Source: Thalassotalea euphylliae (GTDB lineage: Bacteria; Pseudomonadota; Gammaproteobacteria; Enterobacterales; Alteromonadaceae). Taken from it: a stretch of DNA of 64,000 bases. A program made the translations under genes and the position numbers. Where the stretch lies: contig NZ_QUOV01000001.1 in NCBI RefSeq assembly GCF_003390395.1, positions 2,046,001-2,110,000 on the forward strand, read 5' to 3'. Shown here in pieces: positions 51,928-60,278 of the stretch. Below the pieces are notes generated by a model that was not told the DNA's origin, ran no database searches, and saw only the letters and a program-made list of their open reading frames with translations. How positions within the stretch are numbered: position 1 is the stretch's first letter; each line of letters starts with the position of its first letter.

Positions 51928-52038
51928 AATAAAACCTTGTGTTGATGAGGTTTCAGTAAGTTTCAAGCCAGAATCGGTTCTGCTATCAAGGATTTTTTAC
52001 TGAAGCGTTTAAAAAATAATAATGTGCTTTGTTATTTG

Positions 52039-52209
52039 TTAGCTAAAGAATCGTTCGACAATCCAGTGATAGCCAACGCTGCCTAAGTAAATACCAAAAA
52101 TACCTACAATGCCTGAAATTACTGGTGGTGCAGGTAATGGTAGCTTAAACAGGGAAAAAATTACCCCAACTAAAGCACCTGTGCCTAAAGATAAAAGCAC
52201 TTCACTCAT
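52039..52209 (-). CDS. XapX-domain small membrane protein
   Basis: This is a 56-residue protein. It starts MSEVLLSLGTGALVGVIFSL and continues with the KLPLPAPPVISGIVGIFGIY segment, giving two hydrophobic helices around a proline-rich turn. This matches the small XapX/DUF1427 family; I know of no established biochemical role. AAGGAG lies 5 bases before the ATG, a strong ribosome site. It is placed 21 bp after add and before deoD, inside a purine nucleoside operon, which suggests a link to nucleoside transport or membrane association. Confidence 0.85.
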   Translation of the reverse strand: MSEVLLSLGTGALVGVIFSLFKLPLPAPPVISGIVGIFGIYLGSVGYHWIVERFFS

Positions 52210-52230
52210 AAATGCTCCTTAGCGCATAGT

Positions 52231-53226
52231 TTACTTTGTACGCAGTGCTCGCTTTTCACTGTCGGAAAGAAAACTCATGGTAATGGCGTTTTCTTGCAGT
52301 TTGGTGAACTGCTCAGCGGAAAAATCAAACAACTGCTTCGCTAACTCGAACTCATGCTTAATTTCTATTCCTTCAACAGCTGGATCGTCAGTGTTCAAAC
52401 ACACTAAATTACCATTTGCTAAGAAAGTAGTAATAGGGTGTTGACGTAAATCACTGACCGTACCTGTTTGAAAATTAGACGTCAGGCAAGATTCGAGGCC
52501 GATATTATACTTGGCCATATGGTCAAGTAAATCTTTATCTTGATAACTGTTCACACCATGGCCAATTCGTTCTGCGCCTAATAGGTTGATTGCTTGCCAA
52601 ACGCTCTCTGGGCCTTGGGCTTCACCCGCATGCACAGTAATCCGCATGTCTGCGTTACGCGCTTGCTTAAATAAATCAACAAACATTTCGCAAGGAAAAT
52701 TGGTTTCATCACCAGCCAGATCAATGCCGGTAATGTGTTGCTTATGAGTAAGTAGGGCGTTTAACTCAGTTGTACAGTGTTTAATGCCAAAGGTGCGACT
52801 GAGGATACCGAGTAAATTAATTTGAATGTTGTAATCTTGTTGACCTGATTTAATGCCATCGACGACTGCAGCAACAACGTCTGCCACCGGCAGCTTATTG
52901 GTCATTGCCATATAAAAAGGAGAAAATCTAAGTTCGGCGTAACTCAACCCTGCATTGTAAGCATCTTCAACATTTTCATAAGCAACGCGTTTTACGTCAT
53001 CTAATGACGTTAGCACTTTTACCCCCCAATCCAATTTAGCTAAGAACGAGAGTAAATCAGGTTCACTTTCTTGGATTTGTACATGAGGTAAAAAGTCTTG
53101 GAGGTTTGCAGCAGGCAATTGAATATTGTTTTGCTGAGCAAGTTCCCAAGTGGTTTGCGGACGAATGTTACCATCGAGATGGCGATGCAGATCAATAAGT
53201 GGCAGGTTTGGGTTGTAGCTGGTCAT
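52231..53226 (-). CDS. add: Adenosine deaminase
   Basis: This 331-residue zinc enzyme converts (deoxy)adenosine to (deoxy)inosine. Metal and catalytic motifs are LIDLHRHLDGNIRPQTT, TVHAGEAQGPESVWQA (catalytic Glu), RIGHGVNSYQD and CLNTDDPAVEG. It follows E. coli Add closely along its whole length (333). It heads the add-xapX-deoD operon on the minus strand. Confidence 0.97.
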   Translation of the reverse strand: MTSYNPNLPLIDLHRHLDGNIRPQTTWELAQQNNIQLPAANLQDFLPHVQIQESEPDLLSFLAKLDWGVKVLTSLDDVKRVAYENVEDAYNAGLSYAELRFSPFYMAMTNKLPVADVVAAVVDGIKSGQQDYNIQINLLGILSRTFGIKHCTTELNALLTHKQHITGIDLAGDETNFPCEMFVDLFKQARNADMRITVHAGEAQGPESVWQAINLLGAERIGHGVNSYQDKDLLDHMAKYNIGLESCLTSNFQTGTVSDLRQHPITTFLANGNLVCLNTDDPAVEGIEIKHEFELAKQLFDFSAEQFTKLQENAITMSFLSDSEKRALRTK

Positions 53227-53530
53227 ATTTTCCTTATTTTTATCAGTACTTAATAGGTACGTAAGTGTACTTGGCTATGGCTTAGCAAATGATGATTGTA
53301 GGTTGCTAATTAGCCAGTCTGTTATGCAAGTTGCAATTGCTCAACATTATACCGCTTTTTTCGTAGTGAATGGGGGATTTTCGTTTGGTTATTGCAGTTA
53401 TTCCTGCTAGATTAACTGCGGGATTAATTATTTAGGCGTCTAGACGTAGAAATAGTAATTAAAATAGACAAAGACGTTAAACAAAAGTTTGTTTCAAGCA
53501 AAGCAAACGTTAAGTAGTAAGAGAATACAC
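53227..53530. other. Divergent add/aroG control region
   Basis: About 300 bp with promoters for both genes. A MetJ-box-like element is at 53434-53449. No RutR-like operator is visible before add. Confidence 0.5.
53434..53449. promoter_or_regulatory. MetJ-box-like element before aroG
   Basis: AGGCGTCTAGACGTAG matches two adjacent MetJ boxes (AGACGTCT twice) at 13 of 16 bases. A further AAGACGTT occurs at 53471. It could also be an unrelated palindrome (CGTCTAGACG). Confidence 0.3.
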
Positions 53531-54580
53531 ATGTACCAAACCGACGATATCCGCATTAATAAAATCAAAGAGTTATTACCACCAGTAGCGTTAATCGAAC
53601 GATTTCCAGCTACCGAGCAAGCGTCGGCAACGGTATTTGAGGGCCGACAAGCAATAAGTAATATTTTTAATGGTAAAGATGACCGTTTACTTGTCGTTAT
53701 TGGTCCATGTTCTATCCACGATACAAAAGCGGCAATTGAATACGGCCAACGATTAGTTAAGCTTCGCGAAAAGTATAAAGCTAATCTTGAAATTGTGATG
53801 CGAGTTTATTTTGAAAAACCGCGCACAACGGTTGGTTGGAAAGGGCTTATTAACGATCCATACCTCGATAACAGTTTTAAGTTAAACGACGGCCTGCGCA
53901 TGGGGCGAAAGTTGTTGCTTGATCTTAATGATATGGGTTTACCCACTGCCGGTGAATTCTTAGACATGATCACCCCGCAATACATGGCCGACTTTATGTG
54001 TTGGGGAGCCATTGGTGCTCGTACGACAGAAAGCCAAGTTCACCGCGAATTAGCCTCTGGCCTGTCGTGTCCGGTTGGTTTTAAAAACGGTACCGATGGC
54101 ACTATCAAAGTTGCCGTTGACGCCGTTGGTGCAGCAAGTGCTTCACACCACTTTTTGTCAGTGACTAAATACGGCCATTCAGCTATTGTTGAAACTGCAG
54201 GTAACCCTGACTGTCATATCATCTTGCGCGGCGGTAAAGAGACTAATTACGATAAAGACAGCGTTAAAGAGGTAACAGACCAACTAGCGAGTGCTAAGCT
54301 GAACACTAAAATCATGATTGATTTTAGCCATGCTAATAGCAAGAAAAAGTTTGAAAATCAGATGCTAGTGAGCGATGACGTCGCTGCACAAATTGCGCAA
54401 GGTAACCAAGATATTTTTGGTGTTATGGTAGAAAGTCATTTAGTCGAAGGTCGTCAAGACTTAGTTGATGGTAAAGCTGCTAACTATGGTCAAAGTATTA
54501 CTGATGCTTGCATCGGTTGGGAAGACACGGAAAAGCTGCTTGCTCAACTAAATGATGCGGTTGCAACCCGTAACAAATAG
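53531..54580 (+). CDS. aroG: DAHP synthase, AroG type
   Basis: The enzyme (349 residues) catalyses the first shikimate step. It tracks E. coli AroG through its length: DDIRINKIKELLPPVALIE, FPATEQAS, GPCSIHDTKAA, FEKPRTTVGWKGLINDP, CPVGFKNGTDGTIKVA, DFSHANSKKK and TDACIGWEDT. Phe feedback control is likely by homology. I start at ATG 53531 (MYQTDD), after AAGAGA, and not at the frame opening 14 codons before. With the AroH-type enzyme at 18576, the window encodes two isozymes. Confidence 0.95.
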   Translation: MYQTDDIRINKIKELLPPVALIERFPATEQASATVFEGRQAISNIFNGKDDRLLVVIGPCSIHDTKAAIEYGQRLVKLREKYKANLEIVMRVYFEKPRTTVGWKGLINDPYLDNSFKLNDGLRMGRKLLLDLNDMGLPTAGEFLDMITPQYMADFMCWGAIGARTTESQVHRELASGLSCPVGFKNGTDGTIKVAVDAVGAASASHHFLSVTKYGHSAIVETAGNPDCHIILRGGKETNYDKDSVKEVTDQLASAKLNTKIMIDFSHANSKKKFENQMLVSDDVAAQIAQGNQDIFGVMVESHLVEGRQDLVDGKAANYGQSITDACIGWEDTEKLLAQLNDAVATRNK

Positions 54581-54622
54581 ATTGCCAGTTTTTATTTTTA
54601 AACAATAACATTTACTATCTCT

Positions 54623-54659
54623 AAAAAGCCGCTAACTTGAACAGGTAGCGGCTTTTTTT
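54623..54659 (+). terminator. Terminator downstream of aroG
   Basis: AAAAAGCCGCT pairs with AGCGGCTTTTT around a 13-base loop, with a T7 run. Confidence 0.9.
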
Positions 54660-54720
54660 GTGCTTGTCTAATAATTCTGCGATAGTGTGCACAAGCTTTA
54701 ATCGTTAAATACATAGGTAT

Positions 54721-55647
54721 ATGGATCAGTTAATTAATCAAGTTATTAGCCAAGTAAATAGTGTGGTGCTAGGCAAAGACAAAGAGGTTCGCCTTGCAGT
54801 AGCGTGTTTGTTAGCTAAAGGGCATCTGTTAATTGAAGATTTGCCGGGCATGGGGAAAACCACGCTTGCTCAAGTATTAGCTAAAGTATTTGGCTTAAGT
54901 TACCAACGTTGCCAATTTACCAGTGACATGCTGCCATCCGATGTAACGGGTATTTCTATTTTTGACGCTGAGCAAAAGCAATTTGTACTTCATCATGGTC
55001 CTATATTTAACCAACTCGTGCTCGCCGATGAAATTAATCGGGCAAGCCCTAAAACACAATCAGCACTTTTGGAAGCGATGGAAGAGCATCAAGTGAGCAT
55101 TGATGGTGTTACTCATGAATTACCTTCGCCATTTTTTGTGATCGCAACACAAAACCCACTATTTCATGCCGGTACAAACCCATTGCCGGAATCTCAGCTT
55201 GATCGATTTATGATGCGCTTATCGCTTGGTTTTCCTGATGTTGAAGCAGAAAAACAAATATTGTTAGGGGAAGGGTTAAAACAAAAAGTCGAACAAGCAG
55301 ATTGTGTACTTAATCATCAGCAACTAGCTGACATCCAAAAAGCAGTTAATGAAGTGAGCGTGTCGGAAGCTGTACTGGAATATATTATCGCGCTCAGTCA
55401 TGTATCACGCTCAAGTGATTTTAATGCCAACCCTTTATCACCTCGCGCTGGTAAAGCCTTGCTCAATGCAGCTAAAGCTTGGGCTTTTATCCATCAACGT
55501 AATTACCTGTTACCCGAAGATGTACAAGCGGTTTTTACTAGCGTATGTGAACATAGATTAGATGCAGGTGTCACTGAGTTGGCGCGCGATGGCGGTTTAG
55601 CGTTAGAAGTGATGAAAAAAGTAGATGTACTATCACCATTATCGTGA
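54721..55647 (+). CDS. MoxR-family AAA+ ATPase
   Basis: This 308-residue ATPase has Walker A IEDLPGMGKTTLAQ, Walker B LVLADEINRASPKTQSALLEAM, the FVIATQNP sensor and a C-terminal lid domain (LSPRAGKALLNAAKAWAF). MoxR proteins act as chaperones that mature or regulate partners. It is followed by DUF58 and transglutaminase genes, the classical MoxR-DUF58-TgpA module. The spacer of 155 bp to the DUF58 gene includes a small tandem repeat. Confidence 0.93.
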   Translation: MDQLINQVISQVNSVVLGKDKEVRLAVACLLAKGHLLIEDLPGMGKTTLAQVLAKVFGLSYQRCQFTSDMLPSDVTGISIFDAEQKQFVLHHGPIFNQLVLADEINRASPKTQSALLEAMEEHQVSIDGVTHELPSPFFVIATQNPLFHAGTNPLPESQLDRFMMRLSLGFPDVEAEKQILLGEGLKQKVEQADCVLNHQQLADIQKAVNEVSVSEAVLEYIIALSHVSRSSDFNANPLSPRAGKALLNAAKAWAFIHQRNYLLPEDVQAVFTSVCEHRLDAGVTELARDGGLALEVMKKVDVLSPLS

Positions 55648-55746
55648 CCATATCAGTAAGCATTATTAGTTAGTGTCAAAGATCAGGTTATTAAATTTGG
55701 TGTTGCGACTAATGAAAAGTTTAAACCAAGTTGATTAATAACCCTT

Positions 55747-55783
55747 GTTAATTAATAGCTTGAGTTAATTAATAGCTTGAGTT
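55747..55783. repeat. Tandem 17-bp repeat
   Basis: GTTAATTAATAGCTTGA is present twice head to tail (55747-55763, 55764-55780) plus the first bases of a third. It is in the MoxR/DUF58 spacer. Confidence 0.85.
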
Positions 55784-55802
55784 GATCTATAAGCGTAGCT
55801 AG

Positions 55803-56789
55803 ATGATAAATACCTTTAAACAATACTGGGCAAATAAGTTCAATCAATGGCTGACAGTGCGAGTGCCTGTCGCAAGTGAATTTGAATTATCTAATCGTAA
55901 TATTTTTATTTTTCCTACTCGTTTTGGCTTAGTTTATATCCTTGTTTTATTGATACTTTTCTTGCTTGGGACGAATTATCAAAACAATGTCATTATTTTG
56001 CTGAGCTACTTAATGGGCAGCTTTTTTATTACGGTAAAACTGACTGCTTTTTTTAATTTAAAAGGCTTAGTGATACGAGCAGAGCGCTATGCACAGGGCT
56101 TTCAAGGGCAAGATATACCGGTAAAAATAACGCTTGATGCCAACTCAGCAAAATATGGCTTGACGCTCGGGTTTAAAGATCAATCAACCACACAGGTTAA
56201 ATACGCAGGTAAAACATCAAATTCAAACCCTCAAGACCGTCAAACAGAGGTCACCATTTACTTTCATGCAAACAAGCGCGGCATCATCTCACCTGGTCGT
56301 GTAAAGATCTTAAGCGAACATGCGTTTGGTCTGTTTCGGGTTTGGTCTTGGCTAGACTTTGGTCATGAGCTAGTGGTTTATCCTCACCCTAAAGCGATAG
56401 CCAGCAAACATTTATTGGAAATGCCAAGCGTGGCTGAAGATGGTGAGCTGGCAGTGAGTCATCGTGAGGGTGATGAGTTTAAAGAATTGGCATCATTCAA
56501 GCCGGGCGAGTCAATGTCACGTGTCGCTTGGAAACAGTTAGCACGCGGACAAGGCAAACTTACTAAACACTATCATCAATTAACTGGGCAACGGCGACAT
56601 TTGTCATTAGACATGCTACCACCGGTATCAATAGAGCAAAAACTGTCCTATTTATGTTACTTGGTGTTGCAATATAGCCAAGCCAGTTACTCTTTTGGTC
56701 TGTCGCTTACACAAAAGCATATTAACGCCGATCACGGTGAGCAACATAAACAGCAATGCTTACGCGCATTAGCTGAGTTTAATGGGTAG
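55803..56789 (+). CDS. DUF58-domain membrane protein
   Basis: This 328-residue protein has two adjacent membrane helices (about 38-80: FGLVYILVLLILFLLG, then VIILLSYLMGSFFI) and a C-terminal DUF58/vWA-like domain with GDEFKELASFKPGESMSRVAWK (given as GDEFKELASF and SRVAWKQLARG). Its biochemical role is unknown; it is the standard partner between MoxR and transglutaminase. It ends 6 bp before the next gene, so the two are co-transcribed. Confidence 0.9.
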   Translation: MINTFKQYWANKFNQWLTVRVPVASEFELSNRNIFIFPTRFGLVYILVLLILFLLGTNYQNNVIILLSYLMGSFFITVKLTAFFNLKGLVIRAERYAQGFQGQDIPVKITLDANSAKYGLTLGFKDQSTTQVKYAGKTSNSNPQDRQTEVTIYFHANKRGIISPGRVKILSEHAFGLFRVWSWLDFGHELVVYPHPKAIASKHLLEMPSVAEDGELAVSHREGDEFKELASFKPGESMSRVAWKQLARGQGKLTKHYHQLTGQRRHLSLDMLPPVSIEQKLSYLCYLVLQYSQASYSFGLSLTQKHINADHGEQHKQQCLRALAEFNG

Positions 56790-56795
56790 TGGCTA

Positions 56796-58952
56796 ATGTT
56801 GGACTCAATCGTCAAAACTAACCCCAACAAACGACCAAAAAATTTAGCGCAACTTGTAAATGAAAAGCGCGTGAATTTTTCGGTATTTGATTTTAAAAAT
56901 CGCTCAGGTGCAGAGCATTATCAGTTAAGTTTGCTTAATTGCTGGCTACTTCTGTTAGTTCAAACCTTAACATTAGCCTTGTTCGTTACCGAGTTAACAA
57001 CTTGGATGCTAGCACTTATCGCACTAAGTCTATTATGGCAAGTTGCCCGAATTAGCGCAGCTAAACATCAAGCTAGTCGCCTAGTTAGAGGTCAGGGTAG
57101 GCAAGGAAAAATACAAGCAACGCCTCGACTGATAGTTGCGTTATTTGCTTTAACTGGTGCAGGGATCATTATTCTTAACGGTCAGTCGTTGGGGCTACTG
57201 TCAAGCATGGTGCATTTAATTTGCTTTGCTTATGCCATCAAAGCTTTTGAAATTCGCAAGCGGGCTGACTTCTTTCAACTGATTCTCATTGGTCTTTTTT
57301 TACATGCATGCGCATTAATTTTTACGCAAAACATTTGGTTCGCAGCCCTTGTTGTCATGTTAGTAACCTTAAATTTCGCGTTGTTATACCGAGTCTTTGC
57401 CAGCGCTATTGGCATCCCTATCGCTTATCGCGAAACGGGTAAGCTGCTATTGCTAAGTATTCCACTTGCCGTTGCGCTATTTGTTTTTTTCCCGCGTTTG
57501 TCACCATTTTGGCAAGTACCGCTAGCAAATACGGCTAAAACTGGGTTGGGTAGTGATGTAAGGCCTGGTGATATTGCGAAACTCGCGTTGTCAGATGAGT
57601 TGGCATTTCGTGTCCAGTTTGAAGGCGCGATACCCGCCAAAACACAAATGTATTGGCGCGCGATGACTATGCCATTTTATAACGGTCAACGATGGAGCCG
57701 AAGCCAAAATAACAAACCACCGCTTTATTTAGCCAGTGAGCCTGAATATCAGATATCTTCGGATGATCGGCGCGCTTACACTTATCAAGTGATGGCAGAG
57801 CAAAGCAATCAACATTGGCTATTTGCCCTAGATACAGCTTTGGCGCCGGGAAACGATGCTAGGCAGCTTAACGATTTTTCGCTAATTAATAATCAGCCAT
57901 TAACCAAAACAAAATCTTATCAGGTAACTAGTTTTCCGAATGCGATACGTGAGCCTGAAATGTCTGAGGCATTTCAACGTTTCTATAAGCGCATACCTGA
58001 TGATGCTAACCCGCAATTACAAGCGCTAGGACGCGAGCTGGCAGCGCAATACCAAAATCCGCAAGCGCTTATCAATCATGTCTTAGCGCAATTTCGAGAG
58101 CAAGCGTATTTCTATACGCTAAGCCCGCCGTTACTTTCGAATAACAGCCTTGACCAGTTCTATTTTGATACCCGATCAGGTTTTTGTGAGCATTATGCGA
58201 GCAGTTTCGCCTTTTTAATGCGCTCAGCGGGTATACCAGCGAGATTGGTGACCGGATATTTAGGTGGGGAACGCAATGAACAGGGTAATTATTACGCCAT
58301 TTATCAATATGATGCACACGCGTGGACAGAGGTGTGGCTTGAAGGTCGTGGTTGGGTAGCGGTTGATCCAACCTCTGCGGTAAGTCCAGATAGGGTCAGT
58401 GATAATATGGCTGACGCCCTTAGGGAACAACGAATTAATTTAGCAGGCGCATTTAGTTGGCAAGCATTTTCAAGTGCTGCGTGGTTAGCCAATATTCGCA
58501 TGCAAATAGAAGCAATAGATTACCAATGGAATCGCTTGGTACTGAGTTACAGTGTGGATAAACAATCACGTTTTCTTCGCGAATTACTCGGTAGCGGCAG
58601 TTTTTGGAAATCAACCGCCATTGTGATGAGTGTGTTTCTATTAATGTTTTTACTGCTCTGGTTGCGGGGTATATATCAGCAACCATCAGTTAAATTGCCT
58701 CGCTGGCAACGGCAGTTTAACAAGTTGTTAGTGAAATTAGCCGAACAAGGTGTGGAACGAGCACCTCATCAGGTACCTAACAGCCTAGTACCGCTAATTG
58801 CGGCTCATCATAATGAAGCGAGTATCTTGTTCGCTAAGCTTTGTAAGTTACATGATCTTCTAAGTTATCAAACGCTGTCTCATAATGAATTTAAAACGCA
58901 GGAAAAATTGTTTATTCGGACTTGTCGCGAGTGTAATAAAAAGCTTGGCTAA
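56796..58952 (+). CDS. TgpA-like transmembrane transglutaminase
   Basis: This 718-residue inner-membrane protein has about six N-terminal helices (residues 45-250, DUF3488 region), a periplasmic transglutaminase-like domain with an intact triad C464 (SGFCEHYASSFAFLMR), H508 (DAHAWTEVW) and D524 (VAVDPTSAV), one more helix near 605-625 and a cytoplasmic C-terminal domain (DUF4129-like). TgpA is essential in Pseudomonas aeruginosa; its substrate is unknown. The gene ends only 7 bp from the convergent next gene with no hairpin between. Confidence 0.92.
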   Translation: MLDSIVKTNPNKRPKNLAQLVNEKRVNFSVFDFKNRSGAEHYQLSLLNCWLLLLVQTLTLALFVTELTTWMLALIALSLLWQVARISAAKHQASRLVRGQGRQGKIQATPRLIVALFALTGAGIIILNGQSLGLLSSMVHLICFAYAIKAFEIRKRADFFQLILIGLFLHACALIFTQNIWFAALVVMLVTLNFALLYRVFASAIGIPIAYRETGKLLLLSIPLAVALFVFFPRLSPFWQVPLANTAKTGLGSDVRPGDIAKLALSDELAFRVQFEGAIPAKTQMYWRAMTMPFYNGQRWSRSQNNKPPLYLASEPEYQISSDDRRAYTYQVMAEQSNQHWLFALDTALAPGNDARQLNDFSLINNQPLTKTKSYQVTSFPNAIREPEMSEAFQRFYKRIPDDANPQLQALGRELAAQYQNPQALINHVLAQFREQAYFYTLSPPLLSNNSLDQFYFDTRSGFCEHYASSFAFLMRSAGIPARLVTGYLGGERNEQGNYYAIYQYDAHAWTEVWLEGRGWVAVDPTSAVSPDRVSDNMADALREQRINLAGAFSWQAFSSAAWLANIRMQIEAIDYQWNRLVLSYSVDKQSRFLRELLGSGSFWKSTAIVMSVFLLMFLLLWLRGIYQQPSVKLPRWQRQFNKLLVKLAEQGVERAPHQVPNSLVPLIAAHHNEASILFAKLCKLHDLLSYQTLSHNEFKTQEKLFIRTCRECNKKLG

Positions 58953-58959
58953 ACGTTTG

Positions 58960-59625
58960 TTATGGCGAGTATTGATGACGGTGTGCTTGGCATTGCTTTA
59001 ATAATTGTATAAATTCTTCGCCGCTTCGGTCTAATGCAGACAGTGGTAAATACACATGATAGCCATACGCTTTTGCAAGTGCTTGCGTGTGGTGCATGTA
59101 TAACGCAATTGGCCCTTTAAGTAAGTCGTCATGATGCTTATAAGGGGAAAAATTAATTTGTGCTTGTTCAATAGTTAACAGTGATTGCGTTATTGCCATG
59201 GTTAACAATGGTCGCTGCTCATGAGGAAGTCGGCTTGCCAGCCTTGGGGTAATTGATTCAACTAAACTGTCGCAATTGCTTAGCCTGATGCCTATGTAGG
59301 GTAAAATTCGGCGGTCTAAACCAACTTGCACATTGAGTTGGTCAAAACGCAATACATCAGTCCACGGCAGTTTCCAACCACCATATTTGTGCGAAAACTT
59401 GATGCCTTGCGGCGATATTAACAAGCTGTACTCAGGTTCAAATCGCTTTGTTAAGCCAATAAATAAAGTCACTAAACTTGCCAGTAATAACAAGGTGAAC
59501 ACTAGCCTTAACTCACTCCAAAAGTGATGGCTAATGGCTATTGTTACGAGTAAACCTATGACCCCGACTAGGGTTAAAAACTGCCCATGATTGTTGGCTA
59601 TCGGTTTAATTTTTATTTCTGGCAT
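58960..59625 (-). CDS. DUF2982-like membrane protein
   Basis: This 221-residue protein has two N-terminal hydrophobic helices (about 17-33 and 38-56) and a soluble domain (LLISPQGIKFSHKYGGWKLP, then RILPYIGIRLSNCD). It resembles the DUF2982 family of marine gammaproteobacteria, for which no function is known to me. A PH-like fold of the soluble part is possible from the strand-rich start. It is convergent with the transglutaminase gene, only 7 bp away. Confidence 0.75.
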   Translation of the reverse strand: MPEIKIKPIANNHGQFLTLVGVIGLLVTIAISHHFWSELRLVFTLLLLASLVTLFIGLTKRFEPEYSLLISPQGIKFSHKYGGWKLPWTDVLRFDQLNVQVGLDRRILPYIGIRLSNCDSLVESITPRLASRLPHEQRPLLTMAITQSLLTIEQAQINFSPYKHHDDLLKGPIALYMHHTQALAKAYGYHVYLPLSALDRSGEEFIQLLKQCQAHRHQYSP

Positions 59626-59758
59626 AAATTGCGAATAAATTCAAAAAACTAAGGTTAAATTAACAAAGCAAGTAGCGATTAGCACTTATTTTTGGCTTGT
59701 CGCCGAGTTATTTTCTGACTAACTTTAAAGGTGTAGCAGTAGTAACAGGAGCTTAGTT

Positions 59759-60100
59759 ATGCATTTGCACACCAGTACTCATACGGACCATGATTATGCG
59801 CGGATGATTGCTTTTTTAAGTTATATCACGATTATTGGTTGGCTCGTTGCCATTGTGCTATACGGGCAACACAAGCAAGGTATCAACAAACGCCAATTTA
59901 CCAGTTTTCATTTACGCCAATCACTAGGGCTCATTATCACGGCAGCGATTTTGTCGTTTATTCCTTTGATTGGTTGGATGATGAATCTAGTTGTCGCAGT
60001 GTTTTGGCTGATTAGCGCTTTTTATGCGTTTAAAGGGGAGTATTATCGGGTGCCTTGGCTCGGCAATGAATATCAAAATCAATTGCGCTTTATCACCTAG
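59759..60100 (+). CDS. Small DUF4870/Tic20-like membrane protein
   Basis: This 113-residue protein has three hydrophobic stretches (about 17-40, 58-75 and 77-92) and the segment QFTSFHLRQSLGLII that is typical of small DUF4870-like membrane proteins. Function is unknown. AGGAG lies 8 bases before the ATG, so the start is well supported. It stands alone between divergent and unrelated genes. Confidence 0.8.
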   Translation: MHLHTSTHTDHDYARMIAFLSYITIIGWLVAIVLYGQHKQGINKRQFTSFHLRQSLGLIITAAILSFIPLIGWMMNLVVAVFWLISAFYAFKGEYYRVPWLGNEYQNQLRFIT

Positions 60101-60220
60101 TATAAGCGTACAGGCTCAGCATAATTCGACTCCATTTGCTCTAGGTACATTAGTTGCTTGAGTTTAATAGAGGATTTATCAAAAATTGGGCAAACAAACA
60201 TCCCTAACAAAATTAGACTA

Positions 60221-60277
60221 GTGTTAGCAGGTAGCGTGTGATTAAATTTAATCATCATCGGTTACCTGCGATAACAC
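60221..60277. repeat. Large inverted repeat next to the recC start codon
   Basis: GTGTTA plus GCAGGTA (60221-60233) pair with TACCTGC and TAACAC (60263-60277). An inner perfect palindrome GATTAAATTTAATC is at 60240-60253. The structure ends one base before the TTG start of recC. Confidence 0.75.
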
Positions 60278-60278
60278 A

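Noticed and set aside
52512..52525. TGGCCATATGGTCA inside add, one base from the RutR-like dyad
   Set aside because: It lies in the middle of the coding sequence and encodes conserved-position residues DHMAK on the minus strand; a match by chance of codon use is more likely than an operator.
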